This document shows, piece by piece, positions 33,138-43,009 of a DNA stretch of 64,000 nucleotides (positions within the stretch are counted from its first letter, which is position 1; each line of letters starts with the position of its first letter). The DNA lies in contig QRDG01001371.1 in the NCBI GenBank assembly GCA_012064385.1, positions 721,153 through 785,152 on the forward strand, given 5' to 3'. Both the position numbers and the translations under genes were made by a program. This DNA is from Puccinellia tenuiflora (taxonomy: Eukaryota > Streptophyta > Magnoliopsida > Poales > Poaceae). Below the pieces are notes generated by a model. The model did not search any database. It was not told the origin of the DNA and was given only the letters and a program-made list of their open reading frames with translations.

Positions 33138-35006
33138 GTGGGTGACGACAACGAATGGTTCCTTCTTTTTGATGAAGCTATTGCATGGGCTTCTTCTTTT
33201 CAGCTGAGACATTTGTTTATGACCGTTGTGCTTTTCTGTGGTGTCATCAATGCACAGAGGCTTCTTGATAGGTATTCAACATACATGACAGATGATTTGG
33301 TGGCTCGAATTCGTCATGATCTCAATGATGCTGATTTAGCCATCCCTCCACAATATCTGCAAGCTCATCTTTTGCAAGAGCTTTCTATCATGTTCAGCAG
33401 AAATGGTTACTCTTTGGAAAGTTTTAACATATCTACTGCTTCCTTGCATGGTGCAAGAATACTTGGAAACAGACTGGTTATTGAAGAGATGCAGTATGAC
33501 AAGGATGATATTCGATCTACAGCTTCTTCTCTTCATGGAAAGCTTAACTTGGAACAGTTAAACATTTATGATCAGGTTGTTGCTGCAGCCACCAGTTCAA
33601 TTGGAAAGTTGTTTTTCATCTATGGTCACGGAGGCACGGGAAAAACTTTCCTTTGGAATGCTATCATTACTGCATTGCGAGCAGATGACCATATTGTCTT
33701 GGCTGTTGCTTCTTCTGGTGTAGCTTCTTTGTTGCTTCCAGGAGGGCGAACTGCTCATTCTCGGTTCAGAATTCCACTCGATGTTGGTCAGCAAACTATG
33801 TGCAACATGTCACGAGGTACCAATTTAGCAGAGTTAGTCAAAAAGGCATCACTGATTTTATGGGATGAGGCACCGATGACACATAGACGTTGTTTTGAAG
33901 CTGTTGATAGAAGCATGAGAGATGTTCTTTCTGCGGATGACAATTCTAGAAGAGGTCTTCCCTTTGGTGGAAAAACAGTAGTGCTTGGTGGTGATTTCCG
34001 TCAGATTCTTCCTGTTGTAGAGGGTGCAACAAGACGTGAAATTGTCAATTCATCTCTCATTATGTCCCCTCTTTGGCAGCATGTTACAGTTCTAAAACTT
34101 GAAAGAAACATGCGGTTATCTAACCCCAATTTGTCTGAAAATGAAAAGGTTCAGCTAGATTCATTTGCACGCTGGATTTTGGCAGTGGGAAACGGATCTG
34201 TGGCAATGGATATTCGAGAAGATGAGTCCACCCCATCATGGCTTACACTGCCACCTGATATTGCATTGCTGCCACCATCTGATTATGTTTCATCGCTCAT
34301 CAATGCAACATACAATTCTTTTGAAGCAAACTATGATGATGTGTCTTACCTGGCTCAGCGAGCTATAATTTGTCCAACTAATAAACTGGCTAATTCAATC
34401 AATGATATACTTTTTGATGCTGTTCCAGGGGAAGAGGTGCTATTTGAGAGCTGTGATGCTATTTCCAAAACTTTGGATCATGTAGCAGATGCAGATTTAA
34501 TATACCCTCCTGAGTTTTTACACAAAGTTGAACCTCCTAATTTCCCGCAACATAGAATTGCTTTGAAAGTAGGTGTTCCAGTTATGCTACTTCGGAACAT
34601 TAATCAGTCTATTGGTCTTTGCAATGGCACTCGCTTGCTAATCACAAGATTAGGTCAGTGGGTTCTTGAAGCTAAAATCATGACTGGATCAAATGTTGGA
34701 GATCGTGTATGCATACCGAGAATTGTTTTATATGCACCATCTAAGAGATGGCCTTTTACTCTACAGCGACGTCAGTATCCAATTCGCATATGTTATGCAA
34801 TGACAATTAATAAGAGTCAGGGTCAGACACTTCATCAGGTCGGTGTTTATTTGCCAAAGCCAGTGTTTTCTCATGGTCAATTTTATGTAGCTATATCACG
34901 AGTGACGTCCAAGGAAGGGCTCAAAATTCTTGCCTTGGATGAAAATGGAGAACCTACTTCTCAAACAAAGAATATTGTCTACCGTGAAGTTTTTGCTAAT
35001 TTGTGA
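33138..35006 (+). CDS. Helitron PIF1-type DNA helicase domain
   Basis: An uninterrupted 622-aa frame carries the SF1B PIF1 motifs in order: Walker A GHGGTGKT (about residue 163), motif Ia region VLAVASSGVASLLLPGGRTA, Walker B LILWDEAPM (about 240), motif III VVLGGDFRQILPVV, ERNMRL, and near the C-terminus CYAMTINKSQGQT and QFYVAISRVTSKEGL. In an active Helitron it is the C-terminal half of one Rep-helicase protein and unwinds DNA during rolling-circle transposition. The listed start is only the first Met of the open frame; the true protein would begin upstream through Rep, now frame-broken. The helicase itself has no stop, longer than expected for a decayed copy. Confidence 0.88.
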   Translation: MGDDNEWFLLFDEAIAWASSFQLRHLFMTVVLFCGVINAQRLLDRYSTYMTDDLVARIRHDLNDADLAIPPQYLQAHLLQELSIMFSRNGYSLESFNISTASLHGARILGNRLVIEEMQYDKDDIRSTASSLHGKLNLEQLNIYDQVVAAATSSIGKLFFIYGHGGTGKTFLWNAIITALRADDHIVLAVASSGVASLLLPGGRTAHSRFRIPLDVGQQTMCNMSRGTNLAELVKKASLILWDEAPMTHRRCFEAVDRSMRDVLSADDNSRRGLPFGGKTVVLGGDFRQILPVVEGATRREIVNSSLIMSPLWQHVTVLKLERNMRLSNPNLSENEKVQLDSFARWILAVGNGSVAMDIREDESTPSWLTLPPDIALLPPSDYVSSLINATYNSFEANYDDVSYLAQRAIICPTNKLANSINDILFDAVPGEEVLFESCDAISKTLDHVADADLIYPPEFLHKVEPPNFPQHRIALKVGVPVMLLRNINQSIGLCNGTRLLITRLGQWVLEAKIMTGSNVGDRVCIPRIVLYAPSKRWPFTLQRRQYPIRICYAMTINKSQGQTLHQVGVYLPKPVFSHGQFYVAISRVTSKEGLKILALDENGEPTSQTKNIVYREVFANL

Positions 35007-36512
35007 AACATGTTCCTCCAACATCACCTGGTGAGTTTTATATGAGTTTAGTAGTATATTACAGTTTCTTTCTGACATGATGAACATTTACAATTAAGTG
35101 CGTTCTTTTTTTTAGTTGAACTAATAACCTATGCCTAACTTATTATACTTTTTTACCAGGTTAGGTACAACACAGTTTATTTGCAACCCCTTATGTACCA
35201 CTCCTGTTGAGGCTATGCAATAATGCTGAATTTTTCCACATGCTTCTTCAGAAAATATGGCTACTGTCTTCTTTTGCCGTCAGTACAAAGCTTTGCTACA
35301 AATAAATTATGCTAACCCATGGTACCTCACAGAATATACTTGGAACCTACTTTTGTTGTCGGTGTAAACTTTGTTACAAGTGAACTATGCTTGCGTTGTT
35401 TGCGAACATGAGATGTACCACTGTGGTCCGTCGGAGTTGTTTCTTCGCTGTAAAATATTTTGACTGCTTGAACCTTTGTGTTCAACAACTATTCCTGTTT
35501 ATATCTCACCATCTATAGTTTTATAAGTGATGCGCCAGCTTCTAATTTTTTGTTTATCTTCATGAACTGGCCTTTATTCAAATTTTAAACTTCGCAAAAC
35601 ATCTGCGCGCGCCAAAATTTTACTTAAGTATAAAAGACAAGCAATTTTATAGGTTTTAGTTGTCTTTGCCCCTTCAGTTGACAAACACTACTGAATAGTT
35701 TTCAGGTTTGAGATTTTTAAGTACTTACTCTAATTTTTAATTATTTCCATGAACTGGCCTCTATTTAAATTTTAAGGTCCACAAAACATCTGCATGTCAA
35801 TATTTGACTTAAATAATTTTCCTTAAGTATGGAAGACAAGCAATTTTGCAGGTTTTAGTTGTCTTTGCCCCTTCAGTTGACAAACACTTTTGAATAGTTT
35901 TCAGGTTAAAGATTTTTATGTACTTACTCTAATTTTTAATTATTTCCACGAACTGGCTTCTATTTAAATTTTAAGCTTCACAAAACATCTGCACCCCAAT
36001 ATTTTACTTAAATATGTTTGCTTCATTATTGCCGATTTTCTGATGCTACAGTTGCTTTTCTCTGTGATATATCTTTTACAGATGTAGTGTCTTTCTTCAG
36101 TTCAACCAAAGGAGCCTTGATCCAAACAAAGGGACAAAACCAACTTAGCCAGTTCTTTGGTCAGATAGAAAAACAGAGGAACTCATACTATTTTCACCAT
36201 TTTGATGAGTACATTGATACACACGTTTACTGCCAGAAATTGCAAACATTGTGACACAAATTTCACACTTTTTCTACGCATAGATTACAACCACATAGGC
36301 ATTTTCACAATCTAGCTATCCTTCATACTTCTGATTCTACATTTCCCCATCTGCCACCACACACTTACATCCATATGCTTACACAACACTAGCTGGCATT
36401 ACTTAAAACATAGCATATATCTTCTAAACTACATCGTTCAGAAACGTTTTAACTACAACATGCAACACTCCTTCAGTACATAGCATCTGCATCACGCTTA
36501 CAGTGAAGACGA
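35007..36512. other. Helitron 3' non-coding part with tandem repeat
   Basis: It is AT-rich. A ~190-bp unit is repeated at 35545-36015. A 78-aa frame at 36018-36254 has no recognised domain and cannot be supported as a gene. Confidence 0.45.
35545..36015. repeat. Tandem repeat, ~190-bp unit, 2.5 copies
   Basis: Each unit contains catgaactggcc, ttaaattttaa, aaaacatctgc, agacaagcaattt, gttgtctttgccccttcagt and gttttcaggtt in this order. Copies start near 35555, 35748 and 35945; the last is cut short. Confidence 0.8.
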
Positions 36513-37248
36513 TTAGACACTGCTGTACTTCTCCTCACATACACTCTCAAATTTTGTAACACCTTTTTGCAGCACAAAGGGAAAGGCATCTTCAGCATAT
36601 CCAACGCCACATGACCTCATGTACTCGCACCATCTATCCACCCCTTCAAGAGTGCTTCGCCACCCTTTCCTCATTTCCTCCATTTTCATCTTCAAAGCAC
36701 AAATCTCATCCTTAGCAGCACGCCATCCCGTACATGAATTGAAACTATCAACATGAAAACGCCGCCTCATTTCCCAATTCAAATCTTCCACTTCAAATTT
36801 GCAAGTAGCCTCCAAAGTTCGAATCATGTTCTCAGCAGCTTTTTCCTCCGCCGCCTCAGCTGTACTAAACTCCTGAAAACTAGAACAAAATTCTTCTCGA
36901 AACTTCGTCGCATCAGCCGAATCGGGCACATACACATAAACATGACTGAAGAAACCTCCATACCGATACCAAGTGTTAAACACAGGATCCCCTGCTGGTA
37001 TCTCTTTAACAATTCCAACAAGAATACTCTTTCTAGACAGAGGGATAAGTCGCATATTTTCTACAGATCAAATCAGAAAGCTCAGAAAACACTAGCAAAA
37101 ACAACAAACGGCAGATCCAATACATTTACAACAACATACCAGTCGACACAGGTAATGGTGGCGGCATCCTATCCTTCCGCGCACCGTCTTCATCAAGCTC
37201 AGCTTCCCAGAACTCAATCATATCGCCTAGATCGTCGCTGCCTTCCAT
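36513..37248 (-). CDS. Antisense spliced gene inside the Helitron, unknown function
   Basis: Two exons on the minus strand (37140-37248 and 36513-37060) join in phase through a 79-bp GT-AG intron (actg|gtatg ... ctgtag|aaaat), giving 218 aa without stops. The N-terminus is acidic (MEGSDDLGDMIEFWEAELDE). The middle has WYRYGGFFSHVYVYVPD followed by FQEFSTAEAAEEKAAENMI, which resembles the strand-strand-helix end of a double-stranded RNA-binding fold (inference). The C-terminus is helical with charged KMKMEEMRKGW. A second acceptor-like tract (ccttgttgcag) lies 11 nt upstream of the ATG, so a 5' UTR intron is likely. It may be a captured host gene or a Helitron accessory gene. I do not recognise the family. 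The intact frame and splice sites argue for recent capture or selection. Confidence 0.6.
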
Positions 37249-37259
37249 CGTCGACTCAA

Positions 37260-38670
37260 CTGCAACAAGGTAGAAGAAGATGCTGAACAATCAGCAAGAC
37301 ACTAAGCGAGGCAAAATATGTACGTCTACCAGTCCAACAATGATCCGAACAGACACGCGTCTGTGAGTTGTCCAACCCTAAATTGTCGATCTAAAAAATA
37401 AACAATATCATAATCACTAACTAAATTTCAGGAAATCAACCAACAAAATTCAGTAGCACTACAGGAGCTACGCACTACATGAATCAATCAACAGCACGCA
37501 CAAGCAACAGCACGAATGCCTCTCGGCATGACCAGCACGCACGCACGCAGCTCACTCGCCCACCTTCCCGGCAAACCGGTCGCCGCCTTCTCCTCTGCCC
37601 CCAACCATTCCCCAGCTCCATCTCGAGCTCCCTTGCCGGCCGCCCCCACTCCTCTTCCCCAGCACCGCCCTCAGCTCGCTGACCGCTGCCCTTTCCTCTG
37701 CCCCTCTCATTCCCCAGCTCCACCCTAAGCCTCCATCTCCCTCATGACAATCTGAATCCATAGAGGCGGCGGCAGGCGGCGGCCTGCCCCGACGCCATCT
37801 CTCCTCCAGCGCCCATCTTCACCGCCGCCCATCTTCCTCATAGCAACGTCGCCATCCCAAATCTCGGCCGCCCCTCATCTTCTTCCTAGCGCCGCCGCCA
37901 TCTCACATGGCTCTAAATCGTGCTCTCTCTCTCTCTGCTCGAATCGAAAAGGATAGGGAGCATACCTCTGAGCAGCAAGTTAAGCAGTGCCACCGGCGTC
38001 CTCCTCCAAACCTGCAACCTCCAGATGCACGCGAAACGGAAGTGAGCGAGGCGAGCAGCTGGTATGGAGGATCACGGCTCCGTCGGCCAGATGTGGATGA
38101 GCCACCATATAGAGAAGTTCCTGGAAATGCTCTTACATGCGCCATCGACTGGGGCCGCGAACAGTACTGCGCAGGTAGACCTTTTCGTAATTCGTAGAAA
38201 ACTGGGGAAAAAAATCTCTCCAAATATATAACTCATGTGCAATCCCTCAAATTATATGTTGACTTTACTAAATACTCATATAATGCACATCTTCTAATTG
38301 GAAGGCTAAATTAATTATTTACGTCAACATATAAACATAATCAAATATTTACATTTGCTAACTATTGAAATAACCCTAGCATTCAAGGGAAAAAAGTCAA
38401 CACTTTGCCATAACTCTAGCACATTTTTTGTAATTACAATTAGTAACTCATGGCAACATACAAACTTATTTAACTACTTCATTTCACTAGATATTCAGAT
38501 ATTTTCAAAATTATATGGAAAATGCTGAAACAAATCAACGCTAACTACGTAGGACAAAACACAAAACATATTTCAGCAATTCAGAATGGTCAATATTGCA
38601 AACTCCTTTAATTAACCAAATACAATTGCAAACTTGAAATAGAAAATAAACTAACGTTTCGATTTCACAT
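37260..38670. other. Helitron 3' part, possible captured sequence
   Basis: A GC-rich block (37480-38190) contains a 96-aa plus frame at 37907-38197 (with RRPDVDEPPYREVPGNA) whose family is not recognised. It may be leader or promoter of the antisense gene or another captured fragment. The stretch 38200-38670 is AT-rich and empty. Confidence 0.35.
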
Positions 38671-38674
38671 CAAG

Positions 38675-38707
38675 GGTGCGGCGTGCCGCCGCACCAAATT
38701 CCACTAG
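38675..38707 (+). other. Helitron 3' hairpin and CTAG terminus
   Basis: The perfect 9-bp stem ggtgcggcg/cgccgcacc with loop tgc is followed by aaattcca and CTAG, then T. The terminal words caaattccactag recur as caaattcaactag at 42390-42402. Confidence 0.85.
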
Positions 38708-39804
38708 TACTATATATAAAAGTAGGACGAATCCTCGCGCGGAGAGGCCATCGGCGACTGTTCACAGCTACAGGGATCCGGTAGCGCTACAGTAGCTACA
38801 GTACCGGGCGATCCCGGCCGTCCGCCGGCGATCCGACGGTCCAGGGACGCGTCGATGACGCTTTTGCAGAAAGGCCCCTCGGAAAACCGGAAAACAAACC
38901 CGCAGTCCAAAGTTTAACGCACCGAAGGACCTGTCTGCGATTACAGGAAAACTGAGGGTGTTTTCTGCAAAAACGTCATCACTTCCCCCCTTCCCCTTCT
39001 CTCCCGCGCGGCGCCGGAGAACTGCCACCGCCGCCGACGCTCGCCGCCGACGCTGCGCTCCTCCACGGACAAATCCAGGCATGCGCCCGGCTCCGCCGCC
39101 TTCTCCTCTCCATCCTCAACCCGAATCGCGTGCCGGTACGCCTTACGGCCGCCGGAATCATCGTCGGCGTGCTCGCGCCGTCCGCCGCCATGCAATGGTC
39201 GCCGCCGGCGAGCCCGGCGACCAAATGGCCCGCCCTGCAGCCCGTTCGGCTCGGCTCGACTCCCGCGAGCAGATCCGCGCGCTCACGGACTCGCGCGCGT
39301 GCGCCGCCGCGCGAGCGCGAGGTCCACCGCGCCGGCTCGCCCGCCGCCGCGCTCTGCTGACGTCGCCCAGGACGCCAGCATGGCCCCACATGTCAGCCTC
39401 CACGTGTGTGCTGGCGTGCGGCCCCATCTGTCAGGCGCGCTAAAAAAAAACAGAGAAACTTAACAAGAAAAATACCAAAATTTGTAGAAACAATAGGTCT
39501 TTACAGCTACCACATCTTCATGCATGCTTACACAACTTCAACAATAAATATTAATTATGCATCTTAAGGAAGAAAAAAAAAGGACTAAGTACCATGAAAA
39601 ATAAATTAGAATAGCAAAAAAACAAACATGTTCAGAAAAATTGAATTTGTGAACATTTGAACGAAAAAACAAAATGCTTAAAAAAAAACTCTTTGAAGCC
39701 TAATTATTTTACGAACGTGACATGCGCGTTTCCAACTTCCAACAATTTTTAAAAATCTACACGTTTTAAAAACCATTAAATTTTCCCACTTACAACAGTT
39801 CCAG

Positions 39805-40345
39805 ACACTAATTTCCGTCCGATAAATATTTAACTCACCAGCCAAAATAACGTTAATTTCATCTAAAACATTTTCCAAAAATGTTAGGTTTCTAACCGGT
39901 GGTGTCCTTTTTTTTCCCCAAAAAATTTCTGTAAAATCAAAAACATTCAAACTAACTTGATGTTTAAATTTCGACAATTTAAAATACACCCTCTAATTAC
40001 ATATTGAACTTACCGAATTCTCATACGATTCATTCACTCAAATTATGGAGTCAAAATAGAGGCAAAAACAAAAAAATATCACACTAATTTCCATCCGATA
40101 AATATTTAACCGCACCAGCCAAAATAACGTTAAATTCATCTAAAACATTTTCCAAAAAAAATGTTAGGTTTCTAACCGGTAGTGTCCTTTTTTTTCCAAC
40201 AATTTCTGTAAAATCAAAAACATTCAAACTAACTTGATGTTTAAATTTCGACAATTTAAAATACACCCTCTAATTACATATTGAACTTACCGAAATCTCA
40301 TACGATTCATTCACTCAAATTATGGAGTCAAAATAGATATTTATG
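39805..40345. repeat. Tandem duplication, 276-bp unit
   Basis: acactaatttcc and the next ~260 bp recur from 40081 with about 95 percent identity by eye, including ttaggtttctaaccggt and ttgatgtttaaatttcgac. Differences are mainly a few bases in poly-T/C runs. Confidence 0.85.
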
Positions 40346-40938
40346 ACAAATTACAGACATATAACCAATATTATAATTTGAGAACTTAATTTTCGAACTC
40401 CTTTCAAAACCAGTCATTGAAAAATGTCATATATATTATAAGGAACGTTGTTCCATGGCCACCATATTCCAAATTTGGTACATCAAAAGCGTGCAAAAAA
40501 AAACTAAAAAAAAAACTATCTTTAGCAAAAAAAAAAACATGATTGAATAACTCAAACTGGCCAGTATTTTGACAATTTTGTGAAACAAAAGTATTTTGAC
40601 AATTTTGTGAAACAAAATACTACCGTACTCCACGATTGCAACTTAAAAAAAATACATGTTTTCAAACATTTAAAATTACTTTCAAACATGAACATTTTGT
40701 AAATACTAAAACAATTTAAATCTGAATAATTTCCCAATACCATTCCAACATGAACACGAAAAATAAACGTTTCCTATTTGTGGCATATGATCATATTCCA
40801 GATTTGATTATTTCAAACTAAAGTGACTTTCAATTCAATTATTTAACAAACGGGAAAAAAATTCGAATATCTTAGAAGCGTGAACTTAATTTTACAAATC
40901 ACAACAGAAAAAAAAACTTAAACAACTTTCTAATGCAG

Positions 40939-42187
40939 ATGTTTACAAATTCGCATTTTTTTACACCGACGTATTTCTTCTTCTAACAACGCATACGCGG
41001 CATATGCCGCGCTAAACAGTGATGTCTGATGTTGACATACGGTTACTTAAAAAAAAGGCTTTATTAGATGAAAATTTAGAGAAAATGAAAACTCATTTCC
41101 CCCAGTTATGAACTGATTTTAAGTTCAATTTACTAAATAGCCATACAAAGGACTTCCTCTCAATAATGATTTAAAATAAATATTTAAGACATCACACAAA
41201 CATACCACACCAATTCGAATAAGTAAATATTTATAAGAAATATAACTGAACTCCCTCCAATTATACAATTCAACTTAATGAATGTTCAAAAGGAACTTAA
41301 CTCCCCCTAATTTTCTAATTAAATTTAAATGATGCTTCATTGCATGTAGATTCAAAAAAAAAATCACAAATTCATTTTCCTCGAAAGCTAGATTGAATTT
41401 AATAGATGCTAATACAATATATTTCCTCTAATCAAATATGTAAGACAAACCACAAAAACATCATATCAATTCAAACAGGTTCATGTCTACACATAATGTA
41501 ACAAAACTCCCTACAATTATACATTTAAATTTAATAAATGCTTAAGTTGAACTTACCTCTTAATAATTATGAATTTCAATTTAAAAAATGCTTAACTTCA
41601 TGCATTTTCCAAGAAATCACAGATTCATTTTTCTCTACAGATGAATTGAATTTAATAAACGCTAATATAATATATTTTTTCCCTTTTCTTTTGATTTACA
41701 TCAAAACAACATCAGCATAACGATCACCATGAAACAAAATGATTTCAGCACGTTTTAGCTCACAAGACAACTGTAATTTCCCTTTTTGAAATACAGTTTG
41801 TCGTACTAAAGTTGCACAAAAACATTGCAATTAAAACTTCCTATGTGTTTTTTTTCCTGCTTTTCTTTTTGCTTCGCATTACAACAACATTGCAACAATG
41901 AAAAAAAAACACATTCAAGTTTACAAAACAAATATAGATTCCCTTTTCCAATTTCAATTTGCTTTAAAATATTTGGGAAAAAAATTATGTCCGAATAGTA
42001 AAACTATTGTTTTGTCTTCACATTAACTTAATAAGTTCAAACATTTACGCAAAGATAAATACATTAAACAAACAACTTCACCATTTCTATTCACAAAATA
42101 TATTACGTAAAAAAAAAATCACCCAGGGCGCGACGTGATGTTTACAAATTCGCATTTTCTTACACCGACGTATTTCTTCTTCTAACA
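40939..42187. repeat. Direct repeat pair ~50 bp, 1.2 kb apart
   Basis: gatgtttacaaattcgcatt and following ttacaccgacgtatttcttc occur at 40939-40989 and 42137-42187. Each is followed within 20 bp by a gcggc..atgc motif; at 40990-41013 this is the palindrome cgcggcatatgccgcg. AT-rich sequence without genes lies between. Confidence 0.65.
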
Positions 42188-42979
42188 GCAAGTGCGGCGT
42201 ATGCTAAAGGAATTTTTTTTAATATTCAAATGTTGTCACTATTTGCATGTAATTAAAATACACCTTCACTAATTTGAATTCAAATGTTGTCACTATTTGG
42301 AAAAAATGTTTGAACATTACAATTCAGCTAACATTTTGTTGAATAAAAAAAATATTCTACACAAAAAAAAAAACACCAAAGGCGTGGCGCAAATTCAACT
42401 AGTGGTGAGTGAAATAAAACCAAATGCGTGGATGAGAAAAGAACATCACTATTAGCCAAAGTGCAGTTCGGAAATTAATGGAAATTTCATGGACATATAA
42501 TAACATTATAAGAATATTAACCATCTAGCATGAAACCCTTGGCCTAGCCTAGCAAACACCATCACACCTGCTATAGAAAATTTAGTGACTTTTCAGATAC
42601 CTCCTCTCGGAGGTAGCGTGTGCAACTTGAGTTCTGAGGGCTGTAGCATATCACCACCGGCTTCCACCACTGCCGCCGCCTGCCTAGCACCACCGCCTTT
42701 CACGGAACAGTCATACTACTTCGGCTCCGAGGAACAGTCACTAGAAGAGGCCCGTCTACTCCTCCGATGGTGCTGGAGCGCCACGAGGTGTTATCAATGG
42801 TGATCTCTAGACGTCTCATGGAGGCGGTTATTGGTGGCGCAAAGAGTAGTTATGCGGTGTACGGGCTAGCTATCATGGTGGCGGCGGTCATGCACAATAT
42901 CAGCTCCACGGCGGGTGGCCATTATCGGTGGTGCAACCGTGTCTAGGAAATAAGATCTATACACAGTATTTTTTTCTCT

Positions 42980-43009
42980 CCCGTTACAACGCACGGGCAT
43001 GTTTGCTAG
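42980..43009 (+). other. Helitron 3' terminus without clear 5' partner
   Basis: cccgttacaacgcacggg and then catgtttgCTAG followed by T match the terminus at 19717-19745 with few changes. Family identity with the small Helitron is therefore clear. Confidence 0.85.

Larger units (their letters stand above)
27002..38707 (+). mobile_element. Large Helitron with Rep-helicase gene, 11.7 kb
   Basis: The 5' end TCTACTACTATATATC follows an A (27001). The 3' end has a perfect 9-bp stem hairpin ggtgcggcg/cgccgcacc (38675-38695, loop tgc), 8 nt later CTAG (38704-38707), then host T. These are the three hallmarks of a Helitron. Inside, in plus orientation, lie a Rep (HUH) region and a PIF1-type helicase; in minus orientation lies a spliced unknown gene (36513-37248). 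Several frame breaks in Rep mean the copy cannot now move itself. Confidence 0.85.
38700..43009 (+). mobile_element. Second Helitron-derived region, boundaries nested
   Basis: The left side reads tccactagtactatatataa, a Helitron-type 5' end that overlaps or abuts the 3' end of the previous Helitron. Subterminal sequence (aaacccgcagtcca, about 38898) is shared with the small Helitron at 17974 (about 18059). Two possible 3' ends are present: caaattcaaCTAG at 42402, like the end at 38707, and the hairpin cccgt/acggg with gctag at 43009, like the end at 19745. One interpretation is a Helitron of 38700-43009; another is a tandem of two. No Rep or helicase is seen; GC-rich 38710-39440 has only composition-driven ORFs. 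Confidence 0.55.

Noticed and set aside
38958..39443. Overlapping ORFs of 76-161 aa on both strands
   Set aside because: The stretch is very GC-rich, so stops are rare in all frames; Arg/Ala/Pro-rich text without domains.
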